Assembly (NCBI RefSeq): GCF_023913735.1
Contig: NZ_JAMXBH010000003.1
Span: forward strand, 183,072 to 247,071
Source of the DNA: Pseudarthrobacter raffinosi
Lineage (GTDB): Bacteria; Actinomycetota; Actinomycetes; Actinomycetales; Micrococcaceae
DNA: 64,000 nucleotides
Direction of reading: 5' to 3'
Shown piece after piece: positions 41,738 through 50,948 of this stretch. Within the stretch, counting starts at the first letter, position 1, and each line of letters begins with the position of its first letter. The notes under the pieces are model-generated. The model worked only from the letters and a program-made list of their open reading frames with translations, was not told the DNA's origin and did not search any database. The position numbers and the translations under genes were made by a program.

Positions 41738-43776
41738 GCGCGCCGCACCGGCCGCCGTCGGGCCCTGCTTCCTCCCACTCTGCCGTCCCCGGCGGAACCG
41801 CACCCGCCTCGAAAACCGGGACTGCCGACGTCGTACGCATTCCCCGTCCGGCGGGCGGGCCGGGACGCGGCGGGCCGTTCGCGGGGATGAACGTCCCGGC
41901 GGAGAAGGCGATGAACTTCGGGCCGTCGGCCAGGCGGCTGCTGGGTACGCTGCGGCCGGAACGGGCGTGGCTGCTGCTGGTGCTGATCATGGGGATCGCC
42001 AGTGTGGCGCTCTCCGTGATCGGGCCGCGGCTGCTGGGGGAGGGCACCAACCTGATTTTCGCCGGGGTGGTGTCCCGGGAGCTGCCGGCCGGGGTGAGCA
42101 AGGCGGAGCTGATCGCGCAGCTGCGGGCGGCGGGGGAGAACCAGAGGGCGGACATGCTCACGCCCATGGCGCTGACGCCGGGGGAGGGGATCGACTTCGC
42201 GGCGCTGTCCAACGTGTTGCTGTGGGCGCTGGTGCTGTACGTGCTGGCGTCGGCGTTTATGTGGGTGCAGGCGTATGTGCTGAACGGGGTGGTGCAGCGG
42301 ACGGTGTTCGGGCTGCGCGGGGAGGTCGAGGCGAAGATCCACCGGCTGCCGCTGCGGTATTTCGATTCGATCCAGCGCGGTGAGCTGCTGAGCCGGGTGA
42401 CCAACGACGTCGACAACATTTCGCAGAGCCTGCAGCAGTCCATCAGCCAGGCGGTCACGTCGGTGCTGACGGTGGTGGGGGTGCTGGTGATGATGTTCAT
42501 CCTGTCGCCCGCGCTGGCGCTGATCGCGCTGGTGACCGTGCCGCTGACGCTGGGGATCACGGCGCTGATTGCCAAGCGCTCGCAGAAGCTGTTTGTGGCG
42601 CAGTGGAAGAACACGGGGGAGCTGAACGGGCAGATCGAGGAGACGTACACCGGGCATGCGCTGGTGAAGGTGTTCGGCCGGCAGCGCGAGGTGGAGGAGC
42701 GGTTCCGGCAGAAGAACGTGGAGCTGTACGACGCGAGCTTCGGGGCGCAGTTCATTTCCGGGCTGATCATGCCGGCCATGACGTTCATCGGGAACCTGGT
42801 GTACGTGGGGATCGCCGTGGTGGGCGGCCTGCAGGTGGCGTCCGGTGCCATGCAGCTGGGCGACGTGCAGGCGTTCATCCAGTACTCGCGGCAGTTCACC
42901 ATGCCGCTGGCGCAGCTGGGGTCCATGGCCAACCTGCTGCAGTCCGGGGTGGCGTCTGCCGAGCGGGTGTTCTCGTTGTTGGATGAGGATGAGGAGTCTG
43001 CTGAGCCTCCCGGTGGTGCTCCTGCTTTTGGGCGGGGGCGGCTGGTGTTCGAGGACGTGTCCTTCTCCTACTCGCCGGACAAGCCGCTGATCTCCTCGCT
43101 TTCTTTGGTGGCGGAGCCGGGGCAGACGGTGGCGATTGTGGGACCCACCGGGGCGGGGAAGACCACGCTGGTGAACCTGATGATGCGGTTCTACGAGCTG
43201 GATGCGGGGCGGATAACGCTCGACGGCGTGGACGTCACCTCAGTGCCGCGGCGTGAGCTGCGCTCGCGGCTGGGCATGGTGCTGCAGGATACGTGGCTGT
43301 TCGGTGGGACCATCCGGGACAATATCGCGTACGGTCGGCCTACTGCCACGGAGGACGAGATCCTGGAGGCCGCGCGGGCGACGTACGTGGACCGGTTCGT
43401 GCACTCGCTGCCGGAGGGGTACGACACCGTGCTGGAGGACGAGGGCTCCAACGTGTCCGCGGGGGAGAAGCAGTTGCTGACGATTGCGCGGGCGTTCCTG
43501 GCCCGGCCCTCGGTGCTGATCCTGGATGAGGCGACGAGCTCGGTGGACACCCGCACCGAGGTGCTGGTGCAAAAGGCGATGAAGGCCCTGCGGTCGGACC
43601 GGACGAGCTTCGTGATCGCGCACCGCCTGTCCACGATCCGCGACGCCGACCTCATCCTGGTGATGGAAGCCGGCCAAATCGTGGAGCAGGGGACGCACGC
43701 TTCACTACTGGCCGCGGGTGGGGCCTATGCCCGGTTGTACGAGGCGCAGTTCGCGGCTCCGGTGGCGGAGGTTTAG
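41734..43776 (+). CDS. ABC exporter half-transporter (membrane plus ATPase), subunit 2
   Basis: A 680-residue partner of the preceding gene. It has a Pro/Ala-rich N-terminal extension of about 70 residues and six membrane helices. A long loop of about 35 residues between helices 1 and 2 ([19 protein letters not shown] onward) is typical of the larger subunit of actinobacterial heterodimers. The ATPase domain is canonical: [25 protein letters not shown] and [12 protein letters not shown] with the catalytic Glu. ATG 41734 has GGAGGAG upstream and overlaps the subunit 1 stop. The signature is VSAGE rather than LSGGQ, as in this subfamily. Confidence 0.92.
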   Translation: MSAPHRPPSGPASSHSAVPGGTAPASKTGTADVVRIPRPAGGPGRGGPFAGMNVPAEKAMNFGPSARRLLGTLRPERAWLLLVLIMGIASVALSVIGPRLLGEGTNLIFAGVVSRELPAGVSKAELIAQLRAAGENQRADMLTPMALTPGEGIDFAALSNVLLWALVLYVLASAFMWVQAYVLNGVVQRTVFGLRGEVEAKIHRLPLRYFDSIQRGELLSRVTNDVDNISQSLQQSISQAVTSVLTVVGVLVMMFILSPALALIALVTVPLTLGITALIAKRSQKLFVAQWKNTGELNGQIEETYTGHALVKVFGRQREVEERFRQKNVELYDASFGAQFISGLIMPAMTFIGNLVYVGIAVVGGLQVASGAMQLGDVQAFIQYSRQFTMPLAQLGSMANLLQSGVASAERVFSLLDEDEESAEPPGGAPAFGRGRLVFEDVSFSYSPDKPLISSLSLVAEPGQTVAIVGPTGAGKTTLVNLMMRFYELDAGRITLDGVDVTSVPRRELRSRLGMVLQDTWLFGGTIRDNIAYGRPTATEDEILEAARATYVDRFVHSLPEGYDTVLEDEGSNVSAGEKQLLTIARAFLARPSVLILDEATSSVDTRTEVLVQKAMKALRSDRTSFVIAHRLSTIRDADLILVMEAGQIVEQGTHASLLAAGGAYARLYEAQFAAPVAEV

Positions 43777-43833
43777 GTATCGTGCAATTGAGCATCCCGA
43801 CCGCTTCTGCGTCGGCCTGCTGTTCGTTTTCAG

Positions 43834-43989
43834 ATGCGCTTAACTCGCTACGTGATCATCGAACTTAAGACGGGCAAGTTCCAGCCAGATAGGCAGGCGT
43901 TTCTGCCGCCCCGTGTCAGATTGGGATTCAAGAGTGTCCACTGGGGTCGTGCGGGAACGCTTTTTGGACCCTATTCTGACGGCGTTTGA
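43834..43989 (+). pseudogene. Remnant of a DUF1016/YhcG-type PD-(D/E)xK nuclease gene
   Basis: A 51-codon frame begins MRLTRYVIIELKTGKFQPDR and ends at TGA 43987-43989. The stretch RYVIIELKTGKFxP is the nuclease core of the DUF1016 (YhcG) family, where E-x-K of IELK is part of the active site. After about residue 20 the similarity ends and the rest of the protein (normally about 350 residues) is absent. It is therefore a broken piece. The surrounding 43777-44203 (427 bases) holds no other gene I can support. Confidence 0.5.
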
Positions 43990-44203
43990 ATAGCTGCCTG
44001 ACGTCAGGTTGGGGTGTACCTCTCTGAGACCGAGGGCAAAAGCTGAAGGCGTGCGTCACTGGCGGCCATGGCTGGAAGATGGATCAGCAACCGCTCAGCA
44101 GGATCCCGGGACCTGCCTCACTCTGGGCCGGGCCGCCAGCTGTCGAGCGTCGGGGAAAACGGGGGGTGGTTTCCGAAAAGCCTGCCCCTTTCAGTCTTTG
44201 CCA

Positions 44204-44644
44204 TCAGTAAATAAATTCATCATGGCTGGCTAGCGTGACTGTCCCGCTCTGCTTCGCTGAGGACAGCGTTGAGGCGTGGTACTGAACAATGAACCATGTC
44301 TGACCGTCCCTGCGGAGCACGAGGGATAGCTGCACCGGCACCGTTCTTCCGGCTGGGTAGGTGAAGTGGACGGCGGCGAATCCGGAGACGAGATGCGGGG
44401 TTAGTTGGCGGCCTTGGATTACTTGGAAACTGGCCGTGATTCCGGGGGGCAGGGCATCGTAGTAGTCGAAAACCTCGTTACGTCCGGTGAGCAGAGTTGG
44501 GCTGAGCCCTTGAAAGAGCGCATCGAGTGAAAAGAGTTCGACCATGCCTGCAGGCGTATGGCGGTCAAAAGCGAGCTTCCAGGCCGTTAGAGATTCTGCC
44601 AGGACGCGCGTAGGAAGCGTGGCTGCCGCGCTATTGATGTTCAC
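44204..44644 (-). CDS. SnoaL/NTF2-like small protein
   Basis: A 146-residue protein with the cone-shaped NTF2-like pattern: a helical start TAWKLAFDRHTPAGMVELF, then GRNEVFDYYDALPPG and alternating strands to the end (AVHFTY, VQLSLVLRRDGQTWFIVQYH). The start is GTG 44644. Related proteins (DUF4440/SgcJ) act as small enzymes or ligand binders, often protective; no catalytic residues can be assigned. It ends close to 44204 and is separated by 83 bases from the GlcG/HbpS gene on the same strand, so it could be a distal member of that operon or independent. Confidence 0.65.
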   Translation of the reverse strand: MNINSAAATLPTRVLAESLTAWKLAFDRHTPAGMVELFSLDALFQGLSPTLLTGRNEVFDYYDALPPGITASFQVIQGRQLTPHLVSGFAAVHFTYPAGRTVPVQLSLVLRRDGQTWFIVQYHASTLSSAKQSGTVTLASHDEFIY

Positions 44645-44727
44645 CTCTCAAGGCTAGTGCAGCTGGGACTCTATCGTCTCGAGGGAACCTTTACGACTGC
44701 AGCACGGCAAGTTCACCCTTCTTTGGG

Positions 44728-45126
44728 CTAAGGCTGGGTGGTGGCGTTGAGTGCTTTCCTGAGGATGTCGATGTCCTCTTGAGTGGAGCCGCCGGAAATC
44801 CCGACCCCAACTTTCTCGCCTTCTACGAGGCTGACAGGTGCGCCACCGCCGAAGGCAATGAGTTTGCTTCCTGAGTTGACGGCGAGTCCATACAGCGGCT
44901 GGCCGGGCTGCACCTGGTCCGTGAGTTCCTCGGTTGCAACGTCGAATGATGCTGCTGTGTAGGCTTTGCGGAATGCCATATCCAGTGAGTGCAGGGGTGC
45001 TCCGTCCATTCTGTGCAGGAGGACCTGGTTTCCGTGGGTGTCTACGATGCTGACGACGATACTCAGGCCGGCCTCTTTGGCTGCTGTTTCAGCGGCCGCG
45101 GCGATTTTTTGTGCTTCTTCAATCAT
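44728..45126 (-). CDS. GlcG/HbpS family (DUF336) protein
   Basis: The 132-residue protein has the family pattern: SIVVSIVDTHGNQVLLHRMDG, then SLDMAFRKAYTAASF, GLAVNSGSKLIAFGGGAPV and VGVGISGGSTQEDI. Members include HbpS (heme binding, Streptomyces) and GlcG (glycolate operon). Many sit beside oxidoreductases of sugar or diol metabolism, including the corrinoid-adduct shielding protein PduO. The start is ATG 45126 with AGGAAAT upstream. It is the last confident gene of the nine-gene unit starting at 54622. It probably binds a cofactor or small molecule of the pathway; no signal peptide, so cytoplasmic. Confidence 0.85.
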   Translation of the reverse strand: MIEEAQKIAAAAETAAKEAGLSIVVSIVDTHGNQVLLHRMDGAPLHSLDMAFRKAYTAASFDVATEELTDQVQPGQPLYGLAVNSGSKLIAFGGGAPVSLVEGEKVGVGISGGSTQEDIDILRKALNATTQP

Positions 45127-45153
45127 GTGGATTTCCTTGTGCTGGAAGGTTTT

Positions 45154-46185
45154 CTATGTGTAGGCAGGAGTGGGGACATTCGGGTCCAGCAGTCCTTCGG
45201 CCGCCAGCTGGTTCCAGAGCTCTTGGGGTATGTCCTGCTCGAGCCAGGAATAGTTTTGGTTCTGTTGTTCGATGCTGCCTGCTCCCATGCAGATGTTGGT
45301 GATGGCCGGGTGGGCTGCTGCGAATTGGGCGGCGACGGCTCCAAGGGGAACGTTGTAGCTGTGGCATATGTCTTCGATGGGCCGTACCTTGGCGATGACG
45401 TCAGCGCTGGCGGGAGCGTAGTTGAAGCGGGCGTTGGGTTGGGTTCCTGTGGCGAGGATGCCGGATCCGAAGATTCGGCCGTTGATGACTGCGATGCCTC
45501 GTTCCCGGCACAGGGGGAGGAGTTCAGTATTGGCCTGCTGATCCAGGAGGTTATATGTCCCGGCGATGAGTATGCAGTCGATGTCCGCGGCGTTGGCTGC
45601 TGCAATGCAGACGTCTGTCTCGTTGACCCCGATTCCTATGGCGGAGGCGACTTTCTGCTCGCGCAGTGATTCGAGTGCTTTGAATGCACCGTTCACTGCT
45701 TCGTGGAACCGTTGGAGGTATTGGTCTCCGTGGGTCCACCGGTCGGTGTCGTGGACGAGCAATACGTCGAAGCGGTCTGTGCCCATTCTCTGCAGGCTGT
45801 CTTCGACCTGTCTCATGACACCGTCATAGGAGTAGTCGTATTCCATTCGCATCGACGGTGTCTGCAGCCAGGGTCCAGTGTCGAAGGTCCCTTTGGGAGC
45901 GGGGTGAAGGGTGCGGCCGACCTTGGTAATCAGCGTGTAGTCATTCCGGTCCCGGTCCATGAGGTCGTCGGCAAGCCGGTATTCGGCGAGCCCGTGACCG
46001 TACATCGGTGCGGTGTCGAACAGGCGCACTCCCGAATCCCAGGCGTGCCGGACCAGGGAGCGTGCCGTTTCCGTGGTCATCACCTTTCCCATATTCCCGA
46101 GGGCCACGGATCCGAAACCGGCCAGGGAGGTGGACCAGCCGGAGCTCCCAAACTTGCGTTGTTCTGTGACATGGAATGGTCCCAA
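45154..46185 (-). CDS. Aldo/keto reductase, aldose 1-dehydrogenase type
   Basis: A 343-residue TIM-barrel oxidoreductase. The catalytic tetrad is visible as Asp in RLFDTAPMYGHGLAEYRL, Tyr in the same block, Lys in LITKVGR and His in VLLVHDTD. The branch includes D-threo-aldose (L-fucose) 1-dehydrogenase and pyridoxal 4-dehydrogenase, which oxidise a hemiacetal carbon to a lactone with NAD(P). The start is TTG 46185 with AGGA six bases upstream. In this operon it would fit oxidation of the imported sugar at C1 or reduction of a keto product of the GMC enzyme. Confidence 0.88.
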   Translation of the reverse strand: MGPFHVTEQRKFGSSGWSTSLAGFGSVALGNMGKVMTTETARSLVRHAWDSGVRLFDTAPMYGHGLAEYRLADDLMDRDRNDYTLITKVGRTLHPAPKGTFDTGPWLQTPSMRMEYDYSYDGVMRQVEDSLQRMGTDRFDVLLVHDTDRWTHGDQYLQRFHEAVNGAFKALESLREQKVASAIGIGVNETDVCIAAANAADIDCILIAGTYNLLDQQANTELLPLCRERGIAVINGRIFGSGILATGTQPNARFNYAPASADVIAKVRPIEDICHSYNVPLGAVAAQFAAAHPAITNICMGAGSIEQQNQNYSWLEQDIPQELWNQLAAEGLLDPNVPTPAYT

Positions 46186-46315
46186 TGGTTTTCCTATCGG
46201 TGGGCGTAAAGCCAGGGATTTATTGGTTAGACAATGATTGAGCCGGATGGCGGCGGCGCTTTAATGGAGCCACCCGCGTCCAGTGTCAGGACGCGGGTGG
46301 CCCCGGGGTGGTGAT

Positions 46316-47086
46316 TTAGCGTGCTGCGCTGGTGAGCTGTTCGTTGGACTTTGTCTGGGCGGCGGAGGAGCGTTCAACCAGGGCTGCGAACTCGTCGCTG
46401 GACATCACGTCGGCGTACTGTGCCTGGATGTTGCGCAGGGATTCCCAGTACTGGCCGTAGCCTTCGGGTGTTTCGTGATCGAATTCCGGGTTGCGGCCGT
46501 GCGAGTTGACTGGGATCGCAGTTCCGGCGTCCGCAACGACAATGACTTTGTAGCCGCGGTCGAAACCGTCGCGGGCGGTGGTGGGGACGCAGTTGGCCGT
46601 TGAGGACCCGATGATGACCAGGTATTCCGCGTGGTCCTGCATCAGGTACTCGTTGAAGGCGGTTCCGTAAAAGCTGCTGTTGCGGTGCTTCTGGAAGACG
46701 GGTTCGCCCTTTTGGGGTTCGAATCCGTCTACCAGCGCCCCGTTCCAGGTGCCGTGGTTGAAGGGGGAATCCGGTTCCTTCCAGGAGGGGTACTTAAGCC
46801 CCCAGATACCCAGGTCCGCGCCGTCAGGGTTCATGCCCCAGAGCGACCAGTTCACCTTAATGCCCTTTTCCCGGGCGAGTTCCACGATCCGCTTTGCAGG
46901 TCCGAGGGATTCCTGGCCGGAGGGGGCGCCCCCAACACTTTCAACGTAGTCGGCGCCCTTGGGGTCAAGGCAGAGATTCTGGATGTCCAGGGCGTGCACG
47001 ACGGTCTTGCTGAGGTCGATGGTGTCCGGGATGAAGCGGTTGGAACGGTCAACGTACTTGTTGAGCTTGTCTTCGAAGGCGGTCAT
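46316..47086 (-). CDS. Isochorismatase-family cysteine hydrolase
   Basis: The 256-residue alpha/beta protein has the cysteine-hydrolase triad: Asp in VHALDIQNLC, Lys in FQKHRNSSFYGT and Cys in IGSSTANCVPTTARDGFDRGY. Members hydrolyse nicotinamide, N-carbamoyl compounds, ureidoacrylate or isochorismate. The insert with Trp-rich WSLWGMNPDG and LKYPSWKEPD is longer than in nicotinamidase and points to a substrate-specific lid. It lies between the GMC dehydrogenase pair and the aldo/keto reductase on one strand. A sugar amide, carbamate or vinyl-ether-like intermediate could be the target; nothing in the sequence decides. GAGAGGAAAG precedes ATG 47086. Confidence 0.85.
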   Translation of the reverse strand: MTAFEDKLNKYVDRSNRFIPDTIDLSKTVVHALDIQNLCLDPKGADYVESVGGAPSGQESLGPAKRIVELAREKGIKVNWSLWGMNPDGADLGIWGLKYPSWKEPDSPFNHGTWNGALVDGFEPQKGEPVFQKHRNSSFYGTAFNEYLMQDHAEYLVIIGSSTANCVPTTARDGFDRGYKVIVVADAGTAIPVNSHGRNPEFDHETPEGYGQYWESLRNIQAQYADVMSSDEFAALVERSSAAQTKSNEQLTSAAR

Positions 47087-47173
47087 TGTCGTCTTTCCTC
47101 TCGATTTATTTCAGATGGTCCATGGTCGGCTGTGCAGCGCCGGCGACGGGGGTTGCTTGGTTGTCCGGGACGG

Positions 47174-47905
47174 TCACTGACCGTCCTGCTCCTGTTTGGA
47201 GGTGGGATCCTGGCTGTGTTTGAAGCCTGGGACCAGGTCTTCCCAGTCGTACTCCTGGATGAAGAACTCGGCGGTACTGTAAGTGCCGTCCATGGTGTCC
47301 TTCAGGCTTTTAGGCCCGACGAAACCGACTGTTTTCCAGCCCATCTGGTCCTTATTCCCCCCATACACGGGGTCGCCGTAGAAACCCTGGCGGACGTGGA
47401 GGCAGAGGGTGTCGAAGAAACTCTTGCCTTCGTCAGTGTTTCCCTGAAGGCGTGAGTAGTACACCTCCCGGGATGTCAGCGAGACCGGGATTGGTTTTGG
47501 CACCCCGCTGATTTGTTCGAGAACCTCGTCCTGAGTCTGTTCGGATGCCTCCTTGAAGGAGGGGGCACGAAGTTCCCGCGCCTTCTTGTCCAGTTCGTGT
47601 ATGCCTTCCCGGTACAGGCGCTGCATGTTGGCATTCCTGGCCCGGGCCGCGTGCGCGTCTTTGTCTGCCAGTTGCAGGAAGCCGCTTCCGTCCGCTGCAG
47701 CGTAGAGGTAAGCGATGCCAAATAGATACCTGTCGATGAAGACGATGACGCGCGCCTCGCGTGCTCCTGGATCTTGGTCAGTGGGCATGATCCTTGCCGC
47801 TGCGGCTTCAATCGTGTCCCACTCGTGATCGGTGAAGAATAGCTTTTCGGTCGTATCAGGATCGATGCGGATGGGAGCGATTTCCCAGTCAGCTTTTGAC
47901 ACCAT
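47174..47905 (-). CDS. Gluconate 2-dehydrogenase subunit 3-family protein (GMC partner)
   Basis: A 243-residue protein whose N-terminal half (FFTDHEWDTIEAAAARIMPT, then GAREARVIVFIDRYL) is the subunit-3 family signature; the second half ends in FIQEYDWEDLVPG. Classical members carry a Tat signal and escort the flavoprotein to the periplasm. This one has no signal peptide, so the pair probably stays in the cytoplasm. ATG 47905 has GGAGGAG upstream; the frame further up lies in the GMC gene. It directly follows the GMC gene (14-base gap), its expected structural partner. Confidence 0.88.
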   Translation of the reverse strand: MVSKADWEIAPIRIDPDTTEKLFFTDHEWDTIEAAAARIMPTDQDPGAREARVIVFIDRYLFGIAYLYAAADGSGFLQLADKDAHAARARNANMQRLYREGIHELDKKARELRAPSFKEASEQTQDEVLEQISGVPKPIPVSLTSREVYYSRLQGNTDEGKSFFDTLCLHVRQGFYGDPVYGGNKDQMGWKTVGFVGPKSLKDTMDGTYSTAEFFIQEYDWEDLVPGFKHSQDPTSKQEQDGQ

Positions 47906-47919
47906 TTGTTCTCCTCCTT

Positions 47920-49602
47920 CTAGGATTTCTTGATCGGGGACAGGGTCAGCCGTTCGGAGCGGCCCTTCATGTAGGTGTTGGCGATGTAGTCCGCGCACCG
48001 CCAGGAATGGGCCATGATGGTGAGCGTCGGGTTCACACCGAGCGCGGTTGGAAAACCTGCCCCATCGAGGACGAAGAGGTTCTCGACGGAGTGCGCTTGG
48101 CCCCACTCGTTCAGCACCGATTTGGCAGGGTCGGTTCCCATCCGGACGGTGCCCTGCTGGTGGCAGGCGTTGCCGGTGAATTCGTCCCCGAGGTAGACGG
48201 GCACGGTCTTCTTCGCGCCGGCCGCCTGGAGGATCTCCTGGTTCTGATCGATCTGCCACTTGCTCATTGCTATGTCGTTCGCGTGAGGTTTGTTGGTGAT
48301 GCGCGCGACCGGCATCCCCCAGGCGTCTTTGACGGTGGGATCCAGATCGACCCTGTTGGTCTCCTGGGGCATGTCTTGGAGGATGAAGCCGATTTTCATG
48401 GAATAGTCGAAGTAGTCACGGTCAGCATCCTTCATCGCCTGGCCCCAGGCTGGGCGGCCGGGCATGATGGCGTTGATGGCCTGTCCGATCTGGGTAGTGG
48501 CGATGATCCCGCCACCGATGTGCCCGCGGCTCTCGTCCGTTTCGTAGAAGTGTGTGGATCCGCCGCTTTGGTAGTTCCCGGTCCACCCGTTCAAGGGGTC
48601 TTCCATGTCCCTGTCAAAAAGTCCAACGGCGAAGATGTACTCGTGGAAGGTGGCATTCTTACCTACCAGCCCTGAGTCGTTCGCCAGCCCGTCGGGGAAA
48701 TGGTTGGAGGAAGACAGGAGCATAAGGCGGGCGGATTCGATGGCGCCAAGGGCAAGAATCACCACTCGGGCATCCTGTTCAATCTCAGCGCCGCTGGGGT
48801 CAATGTAGATGACTCCGGTAGCCTTACCGTCCTTACCGACCTTTACCTCCCTAACGAAGCTGTCTGCCCTGACTTCGAAGTTACCGGTGGCCAAGGCTTC
48901 GGGAATGTAGGTGGTGGCCACACTGGAGCGGGTCTGGGTCGGGTCCCCGTACTGGTTCCAGAAACTGGTTCGGTTTACCGCCGGGCGTCCGAGGGCATTG
49001 CCTTCAGTCAGATGCGACATCGGCAGCGGGAAAGAGTTGATGCCGAGCTTGTTGGAGCCTTCATAGAACTTCTTGCCGAACCTGGTGGGCGGCAGCGGGG
49101 CGCTGGGATAGGCCTTGCTGCGGAAGCCTTCACCTTTGTCAGCTCCCGCGAGACCGGAGATACCGTAGCTCCACTCGACTTTCGTCAGATAGGGCTCAAG
49201 ATGTTCGTAGCGGTACGGCCAGTCCGCGAGGCTTGCTCCCTCAAGATCTCCGTGGAGGGAGTGGAAGATGAAGTCAGACACACGCGGGCGGGGCATCCAT
49301 CCCGCCATATGGCTGGTTCCGCCACCCACGTTCGAGGGGACCGGGGAGAAGTTGAAGATGCGGGCCTCGGAGTTCGCGTCACTGCGCACGGTGCGTGGCA
49401 TGAGATTTACATCCGGCCACAGGTAGCTGCGGTTCTGGAACTTTAGTTCGTCACCGGAGTAGTGCTCTTCAGGCCGCAACCAGGGTCCCTTGTCGAATCC
49501 GACAACTTTGTATCCGGCTTCACTGAGTACTTTCGCTGCCGGACCACCGCCGGCTCCCAGCCCTACGATTACGACATCGACCGGGTCCATTTTTCGCTTC
49601 AT
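47920..49602 (-). CDS. GMC-family oxidoreductase (FAD), large subunit
   Basis: The 560-residue flavoprotein has FAD motif VDVVIVGLGAGGGPAAKVL at the N-terminus, VGGGTSHMAGWMPR in the cap, and the C-terminal active site GNACHQQGTVRMG with LGVNPTLTIMA (the His/Asn pair). It matches the gluconate 2-dehydrogenase/glucoside 3-dehydrogenase type, which oxidises a secondary or primary hydroxyl of a sugar or polyol. No signal peptide or heme-binding motif is seen, and no cytochrome gene is nearby, so the electron acceptor is unclear. With the subunit-3 gene and a sugar ABC importer it should oxidise the imported compound inside the cell. The start is ATG 49602. Confidence 0.9.
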   Translation of the reverse strand: MKRKMDPVDVVIVGLGAGGGPAAKVLSEAGYKVVGFDKGPWLRPEEHYSGDELKFQNRSYLWPDVNLMPRTVRSDANSEARIFNFSPVPSNVGGGTSHMAGWMPRPRVSDFIFHSLHGDLEGASLADWPYRYEHLEPYLTKVEWSYGISGLAGADKGEGFRSKAYPSAPLPPTRFGKKFYEGSNKLGINSFPLPMSHLTEGNALGRPAVNRTSFWNQYGDPTQTRSSVATTYIPEALATGNFEVRADSFVREVKVGKDGKATGVIYIDPSGAEIEQDARVVILALGAIESARLMLLSSSNHFPDGLANDSGLVGKNATFHEYIFAVGLFDRDMEDPLNGWTGNYQSGGSTHFYETDESRGHIGGGIIATTQIGQAINAIMPGRPAWGQAMKDADRDYFDYSMKIGFILQDMPQETNRVDLDPTVKDAWGMPVARITNKPHANDIAMSKWQIDQNQEILQAAGAKKTVPVYLGDEFTGNACHQQGTVRMGTDPAKSVLNEWGQAHSVENLFVLDGAGFPTALGVNPTLTIMAHSWRCADYIANTYMKGRSERLTLSPIKKS

Positions 49603-49695
49603 CGCGCGAACCTTTCTTCTATACCTTGGGCAAACGGTGAGGTTTCGACTCCGGGTCCGGCCCGGAGGTGCGGGCCGGACAGGGAATCTGGTTGG

Positions 49696-50868
49696 TCAGT
49701 ATTTGCCGGGGCCGCTGAGCACGTTCTTGAGAACACCCTCATGCCAGTCCACGTTGGACTTGTCCACCACGCCGGTGGGGATGCGGATGAACTGGTTGAT
49801 TTCCTGGTTCAGGAATTCATGGGCGAAGAGGCTTTCGATCATCCGGCTGCCCATCTCCGCGCTGTTGACGTCCACCGTTGCGGTGAGCTTGCCGGCTTTG
49901 ATGGCGCCCATACCGGAGACCAGGCCGTCGGCGCCGATGGTGATGATGCCGCCGGTGCCGTCCCAGTGCTTCAGGCCTCGGGCGTCAATGGCCTGGGAAG
50001 CACCCAGCGCCATATCCTCGTTCTCGCCGTAGATGGCCTTTACGTCCGGGAACTTGGTCAGCAGGTCCTGGGCGGCTGTGAGGCCCTTATCCCGAACATA
50101 TCCGCCGTCGGCTTCACCAACGATCTTGAGGCCGGGGTGTTCGGCGATGGCCTTCTTGAAGCCCTGCTGGCGCAGCTTTGTCCAGTCCGAACCGGACGGT
50201 CCCATGATTTGGATGATGGAACCTTCGCCTTTGAGTTGCTCGGCGATGTACTTGCCGGCCAGGTATCCGGACTGCCAGCGGTCGTCGTAGCCGATATTTG
50301 ATACCGTGGACAGGCCTCCGGTCGGGTCTTCGGCCTGGGATGGGTTGGCCAGTTCTTCGGTGGAGTTGAACTGGTAGAAGTCAATGCCTTTTTCGGACCC
50401 CTGCTTGTAAAGGGTCTGCATCGTTGCCGCATTAGCTGCGGAGCAAACAAAGACCGCGTCGAACTGCCGGGCAATATAGCCTTGGACGATTCCGAGTGTC
50501 TCGGTGCCGGAGTGGGCATCGTTAAGCGCTCCTTGGCGTTCCCACTTCCATTTGACGCCGAACCGGTCCTCGTATTCCTTCATCTTGTTGTGCGCGGCCT
50601 TTTCCACCTGGGTGTAAAACTCCGAGAGGATCGGGGGTGCAAAACCGACTTTGATCTCGCGTCCGTTGACAATCTTCTTGATCGCTTCGTCGGGGAGGTA
50701 GTCGGTTCCTCCGCCGCCAGCCGCGGCGTTGGAGCCTCCGGCGGGCGCGTTCACGGTGGTGCAGCCTGTAAGCAGCAGGGCAGCTGCAGTGGCGGTGGAG
50801 ATGAAGGCGAGGCGGGCCTTGCCAGGTCGGCGGCGCGCTGTCTTCGAATGAAAAGTGCTTGAGCTCAT
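49696..50868 (-). CDS. Sugar ABC transporter substrate-binding lipoprotein (CUT2)
   Basis: A 390-residue lipoprotein with basic N-terminus and lipobox LLLTGC. It belongs to the periplasmic-binding-protein-like I family (RbsB type): IVQGYIARQFDAVFVCSANA-like block, IMGPSGSDWTKLRQQGF, AIYGENEDMALGASQAID and GADGLVSGMGAIKAGKLTATV. It binds a monosaccharide-like ligand for the two permeases and ATPase encoded upstream in the same unit. The start is ATG 50868 with GGAAG eight bases upstream. The ligand loop has FYTQVEKAAHNKMKEYEDR, not a known ribose or xylose signature. Confidence 0.9.
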   Translation of the reverse strand: MSSSTFHSKTARRRPGKARLAFISTATAAALLLTGCTTVNAPAGGSNAAAGGGGTDYLPDEAIKKIVNGREIKVGFAPPILSEFYTQVEKAAHNKMKEYEDRFGVKWKWERQGALNDAHSGTETLGIVQGYIARQFDAVFVCSAANAATMQTLYKQGSEKGIDFYQFNSTEELANPSQAEDPTGGLSTVSNIGYDDRWQSGYLAGKYIAEQLKGEGSIIQIMGPSGSDWTKLRQQGFKKAIAEHPGLKIVGEADGGYVRDKGLTAAQDLLTKFPDVKAIYGENEDMALGASQAIDARGLKHWDGTGGIITIGADGLVSGMGAIKAGKLTATVDVNSAEMGSRMIESLFAHEFLNQEINQFIRIPTGVVDKSNVDWHEGVLKNVLSGPGKY

Positions 50869-50948
50869 CTTTGATGCTTCCTTCACTTGTGTTCGTGTCG
50901 TTCAAATGCCAAACGGTCGCTTGGCAGGAGTTGTGATGCTGGTATTTC

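Noticed and set aside
45154..49602. A vitamin B6 degradation cluster (GMC oxidase plus pyridoxal 4-dehydrogenase-like aldo/keto reductase)
   Set aside because: The GMC enzyme pairs with a gluconate-dehydrogenase subunit 3 and a sugar ABC importer, and no pyridoxolactonase or pyridoxic acid gene is present.
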